A DNA stretch of 64,000 nt from JBBATK01 sp044224515 (GCA_044224515.1 JBGAKH010000006.1:1-64000), one strand, 5' to 3'; shown: positions 34,030-42,890, numbered from the stretch's first letter. Numbers and translations: made by a program. The notes: generated by a model from the letters alone, not told the origin.

Positions 34030-35682
34030 ATGAAGATTTTGAAACTATTGGTAGTGTTATGCTGCTTCAGCCTAACAATGGTAGCCCAGAATGTCGGAAC
34101 CATGGGACTTGGTGTCGGCGTTGGAGCGTCCTATACTGTGAGCGAAACACGCAACCGTGCAATTTCACCGGGCTTCGGTGGCATGTTGTGGTACAGCTTG
34201 AATCCGTCCATGGGCCTCGAGCTGAACTTCGAAAACGGTACATCAAAAAGCAGTGACGACAAGAGCGTGAGCGGTCAATCAAACTGGGATGACAGTTATA
34301 ACTTCTACTCAACCGGCTTCAACGCGATCAGTCTTCGTCTCCGTTATTTTTTTAACGAGAACAAAGGAAACTTCCGTCCCTATGGTTTCTTGGGACTTGG
34401 GGCGGTCATGTATAAAAACAATTACTTCGATTCCACCAGCATTGCGCCGAGTAAGGCTTTTGGTGATGGTGTTCAAAGTTATTCCGGAACGGATCTCTAT
34501 GTTCCTTTGGGCGTCGGCGCATACATGCCAATCAATTCACAGCTCGGATTGGATCTCAATCTTGGTTGGAACGCAACCTTTGGAGACAATTTGAATCCGG
34601 CACTTGATGACAAGAAGGATGTGTACTGGAACGGTCGCTTGAGCCTTGTCTATAACTTTAAGGATGAGAATCCGGATAGCGACAACGATGGCTTGACGGA
34701 TGCTGAAGAAGTACGCATAGGAACGGATCCGAACAATCCCGATACAGATGGAGACGGATTGCTCGATGGTGTTGAAGTGAACAAGTACACTTCAAATCCA
34801 AAGAACCCGGACACCGACGGTGATGGTCTAAAGGATGGAGAAGAAGTCAACAACTATAAGACAGAACCGACGAACAAAGACACCGATGGCGATGGTTTGA
34901 CAGACGGTGACGAAGTTCTCAAGCACAAGACAGATCCGAACAAGAAGGACACCGATGGTGAAGGTCTGAACGACGGTGATGAAGTCCTCAAGTACAGTAC
35001 AAATCCCTTGAAAGTCGACACCGACGGTGATACTCTCAACGACAGCGAAGAAGTGAGCAAGTACTCAACAAACCCGACGAAAATCGATACAGATGGCGAT
35101 GGTTTGAATGACGGTGAGGAAGTAAACAAGTACAAGACCAACCCCACAAACGTCGACACCGACAACGATCGCCTCAATGACGGAGATGAAGTGTTGAAGT
35201 ACAAGTCAAATCCTCTGGATCCGGACACAGACAAGGGTGGCGTTAAGGATGGTATTGAAGTTCTCGATAATCACACAAATCTTCTTGATGCCAAGGACGA
35301 TGTAAAGGCTGTTCAACCGAAGCTTGATAATCTGGAAGTTGGAAAGACCCTCAGTTTGCAAGGCATTCAGTTTGAAGTCAACAAGTCTGTTATCAAACCG
35401 GAATCTGAGCCCATCTTGAACGAAGCTCTCGAGTACCTTCGTACATACTCAACACAAAATGTCGAAATCGGCGGACACACCGATAGTGATGGTCGTCACG
35501 ACAAGAACATGAAGTTGTCACAAGACCGTGCAGACGCTGTTAAAACATGGTTGGTTGCACACGGTATCGATGGCGCACGCATGACAACTAAGGGTTATGG
35601 TCCTGACGTACCGGTCGCTCCGAATGACAATGCCGAGAATAAGTCAAAGAATCGTCGCATTGAGTTCAAGCGAACCAAGTAA
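34030..35682 (+). CDS. OmpA-family outer-membrane protein with thrombospondin type 3 repeats
   Basis: 550 residues from the ATG at 34030, chosen because it opens a signal peptide (MKILKLLVVLCCFSLTMVAQ). Residues about 21-212 form an outer-membrane beta-barrel. Nine 22-23-residue calcium-binding repeats (D-x-D-x-D-G-L-x-D-x-x-E-V) follow from about 216 to 421. The C-terminal OmpA domain (about 435-550) has GIQFEVNKSVIKPES, GGHTDSDG, LSQDRADAVKTWL and NRRIEFKR, so it should bind peptidoglycan. The protein would tie the outer membrane to the cell wall, with the repeats acting as a calcium-stiffened spacer. It is monocistronic. Confidence 0.94.
   Translation: MKILKLLVVLCCFSLTMVAQNVGTMGLGVGVGASYTVSETRNRAISPGFGGMLWYSLNPSMGLELNFENGTSKSSDDKSVSGQSNWDDSYNFYSTGFNAISLRLRYFFNENKGNFRPYGFLGLGAVMYKNNYFDSTSIAPSKAFGDGVQSYSGTDLYVPLGVGAYMPINSQLGLDLNLGWNATFGDNLNPALDDKKDVYWNGRLSLVYNFKDENPDSDNDGLTDAEEVRIGTDPNNPDTDGDGLLDGVEVNKYTSNPKNPDTDGDGLKDGEEVNNYKTEPTNKDTDGDGLTDGDEVLKHKTDPNKKDTDGEGLNDGDEVLKYSTNPLKVDTDGDTLNDSEEVSKYSTNPTKIDTDGDGLNDGEEVNKYKTNPTNVDTDNDRLNDGDEVLKYKSNPLDPDTDKGGVKDGIEVLDNHTNLLDAKDDVKAVQPKLDNLEVGKTLSLQGIQFEVNKSVIKPESEPILNEALEYLRTYSTQNVEIGGHTDSDGRHDKNMKLSQDRADAVKTWLVAHGIDGARMTTKGYGPDVPVAPNDNAENKSKNRRIEFKRTK
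34675..35292 (+). repeat. Nine thrombospondin type 3 repeats (66-69 bp each)
   Basis: Nine in-frame units encoding D-T-D-G-D-G-L-x-D-G-x-E-V-x-K-Y-x-T-N-P-x-x patterns. The first is one codon shorter; the eighth and ninth have degenerate calcium loops (DTDNDR and DTDKGG). In-frame unit gain or loss is expected here. Confidence 0.9.
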
Positions 35683-35774
35683 GCTTGACTCTCCGCATAG
35701 ACCGAGCCCGGTGCACCAAGGATCATCCTTAGTGCAAATGTTACGCAAAGGTTTATGCTTGCCGGTTGTATCGT

Positions 35775-35805
35775 AGGTCGCCACGCTGCTGTGGCGACCT
35801 TTTTT
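35775..35805 (+). terminator. Rho-independent terminator of the OmpA-like gene
   Basis: A perfect 10-bp stem (AGGTCGCCAC / GTGGCGACCT) with a 6-nt loop, followed by seven T residues, 92 bp after the stop. Confidence 0.92.
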
Positions 35806-35911
35806 ATTTCGTTTGAGTGCAGCGCTCGAGCATAGTCGAGTCATGAAAAAGACTGCAAATCCGGGTGCCACCTGCATGAAGTAGGAGAGTAGCGTCCTGA
35901 AATCAAGAGGA

Positions 35912-37009
35912 TCAGGGACATCGAGCGATCATCTTTCCGGGACCTTGTTTGACTATGCCACGACACTCTAGCGCGAGCAAGGTCACCAAGAGCTCACTCA
36001 TCGGGCAATGCAAGTCGGCGACTAGTTGATCTAAATGTTGAGCGCCATTCTCCAAACTGACGTATATGCCTTGCTCCAAATCAGACCGAAACTCCGGAAG
36101 GACTCTTTGCACTCTATCTTGTGAGTGCATTCCTAGCTCAGTCAGAAGCTGACTTCCGGACAACAGCGGGCGCGCCAGCGCACGCATAATCAAAGTGTTA
36201 GTTCCGAGACTTCGCTCACTCAAGATAGAACCCGGTACGGCATAGAGTAGCCGTCCTTGCTCGCGCGCAAACTCAGCGGTGATTAAAGAGCCGCCGCGCT
36301 CTGCGCTCTCAACGACGATCACCGCTTCCGCTATTCCGCTAATGATACGATCGCGTTGAGGAAAGAACGGTGGAATAGCCCTCGTTCCACAGCGATATTC
36401 AGAGATCAGACTCCCACCGCAATCGACGATGTGTTCTGCCAGACGTCGTGAGGACTCAGGTCCGGCCACGTCGGTACCGCTCGGCAGCACTGCCGAGGTG
36501 CCTGCAGTACATCGCATTGAAGCCTCATGTGCTACGGTGTCGATGCCCGCAGCCAATCCGCTAACAACGTGTATACCGGCATCTGCGCATTCACGGGCGA
36601 TTTGTTCTGCCACCTGGCGTCCATATTGAGTGCAATGCCTGGTTCCAACAATGGCGATGCTTCGCTGATCTGTTCGAAACGTTCCGCGAATCCAGAGCAA
36701 TGCGGGAGGGTATGCAATTGCGCTGAGCAAGCTAGGGTACTCTGAATCCCAGATACTCACTACTCGAGTTCCGGATTTTTCGCAAAGGGCGAGCTGATGT
36801 TCTGCAGCGCGGGATAGTCTTTCCTTTAAGGGCGGGGAGAAGAGATCTCGCTGAATGAGGCGACGAAAGGAGGGCAGGGAGGCGTGCTCTAAGCATTCCT
36901 CCAGACTGCTATATCGCTCAACCAATTGTCGGACTACGACAGAATTTATGCCACGCACATGGCTGAGAGCCAAGATGTCACCAGTTGTCCACGAATCACA
37001 ATAAGCCAT
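35912..37009 (-). CDS. dprA: DNA-processing protein DprA (Smf)
   Basis: 365 residues from the ATG at 37009; a start at 37045 would add 12 residues that are not family-like. An N-terminal helix-hairpin-helix-like region (LSHVRGINSVVVRQLV) leads to the Rossmann-like DprA core: SIAIVGTRHCTQYGRQVA, VVSGLAAGIDTVAHEAS and PFFPQRDRIISG, then SERGGSLITAEFAREQGR. A C-terminal winged-helix (DprA_WH-like) domain follows. DprA loads RecA onto incoming single-stranded DNA in natural transformation. The aminotransferase gene lies 131 bp upstream on the same strand. Confidence 0.94.
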   Translation of the reverse strand: MAYCDSWTTGDILALSHVRGINSVVVRQLVERYSSLEECLEHASLPSFRRLIQRDLFSPPLKERLSRAAEHQLALCEKSGTRVVSIWDSEYPSLLSAIAYPPALLWIRGTFRTDQRSIAIVGTRHCTQYGRQVAEQIARECADAGIHVVSGLAAGIDTVAHEASMRCTAGTSAVLPSGTDVAGPESSRRLAEHIVDCGGSLISEYRCGTRAIPPFFPQRDRIISGIAEAVIVVESAERGGSLITAEFAREQGRLLYAVPGSILSERSLGTNTLIMRALARPLLSGSQLLTELGMHSQDRVQRVLPEFRSDLEQGIYVSLENGAQHLDQLVADLHCPMSELLVTLLALECRGIVKQGPGKMIARCP

Positions 37010-37140
37010 GCTACAAGACTCTCTTGCTTCAAAAAGGGTGTGCAAAAAGTCGAGTGAGCGGCTTGAAAGCCCTGTTTACAGATCCGGTTGCAATATCGCA
37101 GCAGCGTATGATCCGGAGGAGTGTGAGTTATGCACAGTCT

Positions 37141-38295
37141 TTAGCCAACCGGGGCAAGGGCAGCGAGGCGCTCCGCTGCAAGTGCGAGAGTTGCGTCGCG
37201 TTTACAAAAAGTCAAACGAACGAAATGACGTCCGCGATCTTCATGCACATAGAATTTTTGCGACGGAATCACGGCAACTCCGATGTCACGAATCCACTTT
37301 TTACTAAGCTCTACGCCATCTCCTTGATGCAAGGCGGAGACGTCTACCGTTATGAAATAGGAACCTTCGGGTATGCTATATCTCAATCCGGCGGTATCGA
37401 GTGCTTTCATGAGAAAGCTTCGACGTCTCGTGTAGTCGTCGCGCAATTGGTGGAAATACGCATCGTCGCTGTCGAGAGCATATGCAATTGCATGATGGAA
37501 AGGTGTTGCGCCCGCGAACACTGTGAATTGATGTACGCGACGTATCGCCAGGATGAGGTCTGCTGAACCCAGTGCCCAACCGCATTTCCAGCCGGTTGAC
37601 GAAAATGTCTTTCCGCCGCTCGATATCGTGATGCAACGTTCGCCCATTCCGCTAAAAGTCGCTAATCGAAGATGCCGATGAGGCTCGAAGACGATGTGTT
37701 CATAGACTTCATCGCAGATGGCCACCACGTCATACTCGCAGCATAGATCACGGATTAGACTCAGTTCCTCTTCGTTGAAGACCGTTCCGCAGGGGTTGTG
37801 GGGAGTGTTGACAAAGATGACTTTCGTTTTAGGGGTGAAAGCCGCGCGAAGTTCATCAGGGGTAAATCGAAAGTCGGGGGCATGTAAGGTAACCGCTTTT
37901 ACAACACCACCGGCCATTCTAATATTGGGTAGATACACGTCGAAGGCCGGTTCGAAGACAATCACCTCATCGCCCTCTTCGACTAAAGCGAAGACTGCAC
38001 ACCAAAGGGCTTCACTTGCACCACTCGTCACGCAAACCTGAGTATCAGGGTCGAGATCTTGGTCATAGAAACGTTTTGCGTGGCGCACCACTGCGTCTCT
38101 CAAAACAGGTTCTCCGTGAGACACAGCATATTGATTGTGTCCATCGTCAATGGCTTGCTTGGCCGCACGCTTGACGTGCTCCGGTGTGTCGAAGTCCGGA
38201 AAGCCTTGTCCCAGATTGACGGCATTATACTCCCTGGCAAGAGCAGTGATCTCAGAGAAAATTGAGGTTCCAAATGAAGCAATACGTGCAATCAT
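37141..38295 (-). CDS. Class I/II PLP-dependent aminotransferase (methionine/kynurenine aminotransferase-like)
   Basis: 384 residues from the ATG at 38295, where family similarity begins (FGTSIFSEITALAREYNAVN); the frame is open further up but those codons do not look conserved. NLGQGFPDFDTPEH is characteristic of the YbdL / kynurenine aminotransferase subgroup. Other marks: substrate-site NTPHNPCGTVF, CDEVYEHIVF with the PLP-ring Asp and Tyr, Lys229 in SSGGKTFSSTGWK as Schiff-base residue, and RLTFCK near the end. It likely transaminates methionine, aromatic amino acids or glutamine; the exact substrate is open. Confidence 0.9.
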   Translation of the reverse strand: MIARIASFGTSIFSEITALAREYNAVNLGQGFPDFDTPEHVKRAAKQAIDDGHNQYAVSHGEPVLRDAVVRHAKRFYDQDLDPDTQVCVTSGASEALWCAVFALVEEGDEVIVFEPAFDVYLPNIRMAGGVVKAVTLHAPDFRFTPDELRAAFTPKTKVIFVNTPHNPCGTVFNEEELSLIRDLCCEYDVVAICDEVYEHIVFEPHRHLRLATFSGMGERCITISSGGKTFSSTGWKCGWALGSADLILAIRRVHQFTVFAGATPFHHAIAYALDSDDAYFHQLRDDYTRRRSFLMKALDTAGLRYSIPEGSYFITVDVSALHQGDGVELSKKWIRDIGVAVIPSQKFYVHEDRGRHFVRLTFCKRDATLALAAERLAALAPVG

Positions 38296-38690
38296 ATCGA
38301 GCTTGAGTAGTGTGACCCTTAGGTGCGGCAATATACACTGAAGTATCAGCCTTAGGGCTGTCTCGACCAATCCGTTGTCAGGCTCATTCAGAGCAGCTGT
38401 GACACTCTCAACACTGCGGACAGGGAACGAATTTGTTTCACGATGGTCCGGCATTGAACATGTGCGTGCGGATTTTAATCTTCGGTCAGCGGTACCGGTT
38501 ACGCATTCTCACCTCAAGGGGAAACACTAGCAGAGGAGTAGAACTTGTCCGACCGAGATCCGGCAAAGGGTACTAGCAGCGACTTTAGGCACCTGTTGAT
38601 AACTCGTTGTCCAACCAAGGTGTAAATTTGAACCCGAAGCGCCCGATACACCTTTAGCGTTAAGCGCAGTCAAACTGATCGTACATCTTC
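38296..38690. other. Divergent intergenic region before the YkgJ-polymerase pair
   Basis: 395 bp between divergent genes. TAAATTTG at 38623-38630 matches the TAnnTTTG -7 element and would start transcription about 55 bp before the YkgJ ATG; no TTG sits at the preferred 19-21-bp distance (nearest spacings 13 and 24). TGTTGATAA at 38594-38602 is one base off a DnaA-box consensus but stands alone. Confidence 0.4.
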
Positions 38691-38978
38691 ATGGAATGCC
38701 GTTCCGCGTGTGGGGCATGTTGTATAGCCCCGTCGATCACCAGTCCACTCCCGGGGATGCCACAGGGCAAGCCTGCAGGTGTGCCTTGTGTGCATTTGGA
38801 CGCGGAATTGAAGTGCCTGTTGTTTGGCAAAGCTGAACGACCGGCATTCTGCTCGGGCTTGGAACCACAAACCGCGATGTGTGGTGATAGTCGTGAGGAG
38901 GCTCTCGCGTATTTGTTTCAACTGGAAGTATTGACACAGCCTTCGGCCACACATCCAATCGATGGGAGCATTGGCTAA
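38691..38978 (+). CDS. YkgJ-family cysteine cluster protein
   Basis: 95 residues, beginning MECRSACGACC. The Cys pattern (Cys3, Cys7, Cys10, Cys11, then CVHLD, LKC, FC and a last MC) matches the YkgJ/UPF0153 family, thought to bind zinc or an iron-sulfur cluster through CxxxCxxCC and later cysteines. Function unknown. The stop overlaps the polymerase start (TAATG), so the two proteins are made together; a small metal-binding partner for a translesion polymerase is an attractive but unproven reading. Confidence 0.85.
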   Translation: MECRSACGACCIAPSITSPLPGMPQGKPAGVPCVHLDAELKCLLFGKAERPAFCSGLEPQTAMCGDSREEALAYLFQLEVLTQPSATHPIDGSIG

Positions 38979-40279
38979 TGTTACGGTACCTTTTCGTAGA
39001 CTTTAACTCGTACTTCGCTTCAGTTGAGCAACAGCTCAATCCGGATCTGCGCGGACGTCCCATCGCTGTCGTTCCCATGGAGGTTGACACGACCTTTGTC
39101 ATTGCCGCGAGTTATGAAGCGAAGAAGTTTGGAGTAAAAACCGGCGTAAAAGTTGGCGATGCCAAGAGAATGTGTCCGGGTTTGATTCTTGTGCGAGGAC
39201 GGCACACCGAGTACATTAACTACCACAACCAGCTGGTCGAAGCGGTCGAGTCCTGCATACACGTGGAGCAAGTGATGTCGATCGACGAAATGTACTGTGA
39301 GCTGAGTCGTTCTCAGCGAAGTCCGGAAAAAGCGATCGAGCTCGCCAATCACATTAAAGATACGATCTACCGCACGGTGGGTAGTGAGTTGCGGTGTTCG
39401 ATTGGTATCGCTCCCAACGTCTTTCTGGCAAAGACCGCAACCGACATGCAGAAGCCGGATGGCTTGGTCATTCTCGACAAAGAGGACGTGCCCGCAAAAC
39501 TTTTCGAGAAGCAGATGGAACTACGTGATTTGTGTGGCATTGGGGCGAAGATGTTTCTTCGATTGCAGAAAAATGGGATCTACACTCTACGTGATCTTTA
39601 CGACGCAAAGCAAGAGCGACTGCGAAAAGTGTGGGGCGGCATAGAGGGAGACCGCATGTATGCAAAGATCAGGGGTGAGCATATACGAAGTTCCGAGACA
39701 CACAAAAGCGTGGTTGGACACAGTCACGTATTGTCACCGGATTTTCGAAGTCATGACGGAGCATACTCTGTGCTTCAAAAGCTGGTCCAAAAAGCAGCTA
39801 CACGCTTACGCAGTTACCACTACTTAGCCGGTGCTTTGTACATCAAGGTGAAGTATCTAGGGGCTGACAGTTGGGTTTCCATGCTGAGTGTTCAGCCCAC
39901 AAGTGACTCACGCTTGTTCGTGAATGCCTTGTCACAGATGTGGGAACAGAATGACCACCGCAATGACAAACCCTTCAAGGTGGCTGTCTCGCTTTTTAAT
40001 CTGGTGGAAGAGAAGGGAGCGACATTACCCTTGTTTAGCGAGTTTGAAGAGAATACGGAGTTAAACAAGGCTATGGACAAAATAAACTCGAAGTATGGCC
40101 GTAGTTCTGTGTACTTCGCGGCTGCGCACGGTGCAGTAAGCCAAGGTGCAGCTCCGATGCGTATTGCCTTTCATCACATTCCCGATGCGCAGCTGGAAGA
40201 TGACGTCAAGAAGACAACGCGATCACGCACGAAAACAGAAAAGCCTACAATGCCGGAAAAGAAGCCCTTTAGATTGTAA
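38978..40279 (+). CDS. Y-family DNA polymerase (DinB/UmuC-like)
   Basis: 433 residues. The palm carries Asp8 in FVDFNSYFASVEQQ and the Asp103/Glu104 pair in SIDEMYCEL. Finger residues include YEAKKFGVKTG. A helix-hairpin-helix thumb (LRDLCGIGAKMFLRLQ) and the little-finger domain follow. The little finger has SHVLSPDFRSHDGAY and R-L-R-S-Y, more like UmuC or the sister group of DinB than classic Pol IV. It performs error-prone synthesis past lesions. No lexA or imuA-type partner is nearby. The C-terminus is basic and contains no obvious PIP/beta-clamp motif that I can be sure of. Confidence 0.9.
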   Translation: MLRYLFVDFNSYFASVEQQLNPDLRGRPIAVVPMEVDTTFVIAASYEAKKFGVKTGVKVGDAKRMCPGLILVRGRHTEYINYHNQLVEAVESCIHVEQVMSIDEMYCELSRSQRSPEKAIELANHIKDTIYRTVGSELRCSIGIAPNVFLAKTATDMQKPDGLVILDKEDVPAKLFEKQMELRDLCGIGAKMFLRLQKNGIYTLRDLYDAKQERLRKVWGGIEGDRMYAKIRGEHIRSSETHKSVVGHSHVLSPDFRSHDGAYSVLQKLVQKAATRLRSYHYLAGALYIKVKYLGADSWVSMLSVQPTSDSRLFVNALSQMWEQNDHRNDKPFKVAVSLFNLVEEKGATLPLFSEFEENTELNKAMDKINSKYGRSSVYFAAAHGAVSQGAAPMRIAFHHIPDAQLEDDVKKTTRSRTKTEKPTMPEKKPFRL

Positions 40280-40415
40280 GGGTCCTGTAGTCAAGTGGCT
40301 GTTTGGCTGATTTTTACACAACTGCTTGCCAGAAAAAAAATATTACGTAATCTCGTAGCGTCATCGTACGTCTTAAGCATCGTGCGGTGCACTCGCTAAA
40401 TACTCATCTAGCCTT

Positions 40416-40712
40416 ATGAACCAGTTTCTTGTAGAGTTCGATCTTCCAGATTCGTTTACCGAGCGATTCATCTCGTTGATTCCGCAGCAGCGGGTCAAAG
40501 TGAATCAGCTCATGCGATCCGGCAAGCTCACGAATTATGCATTGTCGATGGATCGCCTGAAACTGTGGGTCTTCTTTGTTGCTGAGTCTGAGCAAGAAGT
40601 TATGGACCTCATTAATGAGTTTCCGCTGATCGATATGATGCGCCCCACAATCTTTCCTTTGATGTTCCACGAGAACGTGAGTTTTCAGTTTCCGGTGATG
40701 TCGCTGAACTAA
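40416..40712 (+). CDS. Muconolactone-isomerase-like small protein
   Basis: 98 residues with the shape of a muconolactone delta-isomerase/dimeric ferredoxin-like fold: FLVEFDLP as first strand, a long helix with L-x-R-S-G-K-L, LWVFFVAESEQEV, then EFPLIDMMRPTIFPL. In isomerases this P-L-x-x-x-M segment helps form the active site. No ring-cleavage genes are nearby, so an enzymatic role in aromatic breakdown is doubtful; stress or monooxygenase-like roles are possible. Two bases separate it from the pirin gene. Confidence 0.65.
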   Translation: MNQFLVEFDLPDSFTERFISLIPQQRVKVNQLMRSGKLTNYALSMDRLKLWVFFVAESEQEVMDLINEFPLIDMMRPTIFPLMFHENVSFQFPVMSLN

Positions 40713-40714
40713 TT

Positions 40715-41572
40715 ATGACTTCAGACTCACTGCGAATCGTTAAAGCGGAATCGGTGGAAGTTGCGCCGGGCTTCAGCGTCTATCGTGCCATGCCCTTGCG
40801 TGGATTTCGCGGTCTTGATCCATTCATCCTCTTAGATCATTTTGGTCCTTTACGAGTCCAGCCGGATACACTTCATGGCGTGCCTGCACATCCTCACAGA
40901 GGCTTTGTTGCCGTCACGTACATGCTAAGCGGTCGCATGCACCATAAAGATTCCTTGGGTAATGATATCATGGTGTGTGACGGTGATGTTAACTGGATTA
41001 GTGCTGCGTACGGTCTGCAGCACAGCGAAGATCCGGAGCCTGAGTTTGTTGACGGCGTGGCAGAACTCCATGGTTTTCAGATATGGGTGAATCTGCCTGC
41101 TAAGCACAAACTTTCGCAACCTCTGGTACAACACAGTAGCTCTTCGGATTTGCCGATTGTGGAAACAGAACATTCGCGTCTCAAAGTTCTTGCCGGTCGC
41201 TATGCGGACCTTCAATCTCCGATTCGAACACTTAGTCCGGTACAGCTCATGCACCTGAGTCTGGACAGCGGCGCTGAATTCAGTCTGGAACACACGGAAG
41301 GATTCGAATACGGCATATACCTTGCCCAAGGCTCTTGCCGCATTGGCGAGCATGGTGAGCACGTAGGAGAACGAGAACTGGTCAGTCTTCCGAATACAGC
41401 AAACACGACACACATTGTTCATTCGTCAGAAAGAGCAGCCGAACTTATCATCATGGGTGGACAAGCACTGAACGAAAAGGTCTTTGCTCACGGTCCCTTC
41501 GTCATGAATAGTTTTGAGGAGATTCAGGATGCCATTCGAGATTACGAGCGTGGTGAAATGGGTTTCCTCTGA
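40715..41572 (+). CDS. Pirin family protein
   Basis: 285 residues of bicupin. The N-terminal cupin keeps the iron-binding set His59 and His61 (PAHPHRGF), His103 and Glu105 (LQHSE), and the preceding GFRGLDPFILLDHFG. Bacterial pirins are iron proteins; some show quercetin 2,3-dioxygenase activity, others modulate metabolism by protein binding. Its pairing with a muconolactone-isomerase-like protein two bases upstream hints at a shared oxidative or aromatic-compound role, but no direct evidence exists. Confidence 0.92.
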   Translation: MTSDSLRIVKAESVEVAPGFSVYRAMPLRGFRGLDPFILLDHFGPLRVQPDTLHGVPAHPHRGFVAVTYMLSGRMHHKDSLGNDIMVCDGDVNWISAAYGLQHSEDPEPEFVDGVAELHGFQIWVNLPAKHKLSQPLVQHSSSSDLPIVETEHSRLKVLAGRYADLQSPIRTLSPVQLMHLSLDSGAEFSLEHTEGFEYGIYLAQGSCRIGEHGEHVGERELVSLPNTANTTHIVHSSERAAELIIMGGQALNEKVFAHGPFVMNSFEEIQDAIRDYERGEMGFL

Positions 41573-41748
41573 GAGGGATGTAGCTAACGAACATCGTCCT
41601 TGAAGCTTGACACGGTACAGTTGAAGGTGCAAGGAGACCATTCTCGATAGTCGATTGTCGCAAGACTCCGCGTTTCGTTGGAGGATTTCTTTGCCTCAGC
41701 CCTCCTTGTGCTCAAGATCGCTTTTTTCACACCGAAATATTCTAATTC

Positions 41749-42372
41749 ATGCACACCAACGACTACGATACCATGTACCGATTTGACGAAAAACCGGAAA
41801 ATGAAGCTGCAGAACCAAAAGAGGAAAAGGCTGCGCCCTTAATGATCGGGAAGAAACTCCTTGAACAACGAAAAATATTCCTCTGGGGCCAGGTTGACGA
41901 TGCTTCTGCGCGACACGTCATTGATCGCCTCATGTACCTTGAGTTGTCCGATCCGGGCAAAGAAATTACCTTCTACATCAACTCTCCCGGGGGATATGTT
42001 ACCTCAGGTATGGCGATGTACGACGTTATGAAAAGTTTGAGCTCTCCCATTTCAACCGTCTGCATGGGTCTTGCGGCTTCTATGGGGTCTATTCTTTTGA
42101 GTGCGGGAACCAAAGGACGTCGATTTATTTTTCCGCACGGCAAAGTGATGATCCATCAGCCAAGCGGGGGAGCGCAGGGAAGCAGCACCGATATCGAGAT
42201 ACAAATGCGCGAAATCTTGAAGACAAAGGAGATTGGAGCTCGTATTCTCGCTGAAAATTGCGGTCAGTCACTGGATCGAGTTCTCAAGGACTTTGAGCGC
42301 GACTATTGGATGGATTCGAAGGAAAGCGTTGAATACGGTATCGTTGACGGTGTCATGAACACCTTCGCCTAA
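41749..42372 (+). CDS. clpP: ATP-dependent Clp protease proteolytic subunit ClpP
   Basis: 207 residues, the usual ClpP length. The catalytic triad is Ser111 (GLAASMGS), His136 (MIHQPSGG) and Asp185 (FERDYWM), the same full-length numbering as E. coli ClpP. FYINSPGGYVTSGMAMYD and EYGIVDGV are also conserved. It forms the double-heptamer peptidase chamber fed by ClpX or ClpA, neither of which is in the window. Expressed alone, with a strong terminator behind it. Confidence 0.97.
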   Translation: MHTNDYDTMYRFDEKPENEAAEPKEEKAAPLMIGKKLLEQRKIFLWGQVDDASARHVIDRLMYLELSDPGKEITFYINSPGGYVTSGMAMYDVMKSLSSPISTVCMGLAASMGSILLSAGTKGRRFIFPHGKVMIHQPSGGAQGSSTDIEIQMREILKTKEIGARILAENCGQSLDRVLKDFERDYWMDSKESVEYGIVDGVMNTFA

Positions 42373-42485
42373 GTGAACGCGCAGATTGGACAGGGGAAGG
42401 GTGGGCTCGATTTGCCGCGTCAGCAGCCTTAGACCGACTCAGCGCATTCGACAGGCTCATATTCGTTGAATTTGACGATATAAAG

Positions 42486-42526
42486 CCCCCGGAAACACGA
42501 CGAAGTGGTTTCGGGGGTTTTGTTTT
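42486..42526 (+). terminator. Rho-independent terminator of clpP
   Basis: A CCCCCG(G)AAAC / GTTTCGGGGG stem with one bulged base is followed by TTTTGTTTT, about 113 bp after the clpP stop. Confidence 0.85.
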
Positions 42527-42620
42527 GCGTCGGATGTTCGAAAGACTAGCATTCAATTGTGCGATATGCTGCTTTTTGGGTATTTATAAGACATTAAGGC
42601 AGCTAGGGGATAAATTTTCG

Positions 42621-42651
42621 TTGTTGAATTCATTGTGCCTTCCTATCTTTG
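42621..42651 (+). promoter_or_regulatory. Bacteroidota-type promoter of the ribosomal mini-operon
   Basis: TTG (42621-42623), a 20-bp spacer and TATCTTTG (42644-42651) match the Bacteroidota primary-sigma consensus of a -33 TTG and -7 TAnnTTTG with 19-21-bp spacing. Transcription would start near 42658, giving a leader of about 27 nt. It is the best match to that consensus in the window. Confidence 0.75.
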
Positions 42652-42684
42652 TAATCCGGTCATACTAAACAACCTATAGCGCAT

Positions 42685-42858
42685 ATGGCTAAGCAGCAAA
42701 CATTTCAGGACAAGCTCAAGAAATCGAAAGCAGACACCCGCGTTAACGTTCGCGTCATCAAGGCGTATCGTGGCGACAAAGGAACTGTAAAGTTTATGGA
42801 GCGTTTTGTCCGCGTAGAAGATGCCAATGCAATTGAAAAAATTGACATTAGCCGCTAA
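42685..42858 (+). CDS. Small basic protein, DUF4295/bL38-like
   Basis: 57 residues, first gene of the ribosomal mini-operon. It opens MAKQQTFQDKLKKS and continues with VNVRVIKAYRGDKGTVKF, then MERFVRVEDANAIEKI. Size, basic charge and the K/R-x-I-K-x-x-x-x-x-x-G-x-x-x-F pattern resemble the DUF4295 family, which I recall as ribosomal protein bL38 of Bacteroidota 50S subunits. In Bacteroidota that gene normally follows rpmG; here it precedes rpmE and rpsR. The ribosomal assignment rests on pattern and on its operon neighbours. Confidence 0.6.
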   Translation: MAKQQTFQDKLKKSKADTRVNVRVIKAYRGDKGTVKFMERFVRVEDANAIEKIDISR

Positions 42859-42890
42859 AACCACGAACACATTTTCGAAGCACATAAAAC

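Noticed and set aside
38594..38602. Isolated DnaA-box-like site TGTTGATAA
   Set aside because: One mismatch and no neighbouring boxes; such sites occur by chance.
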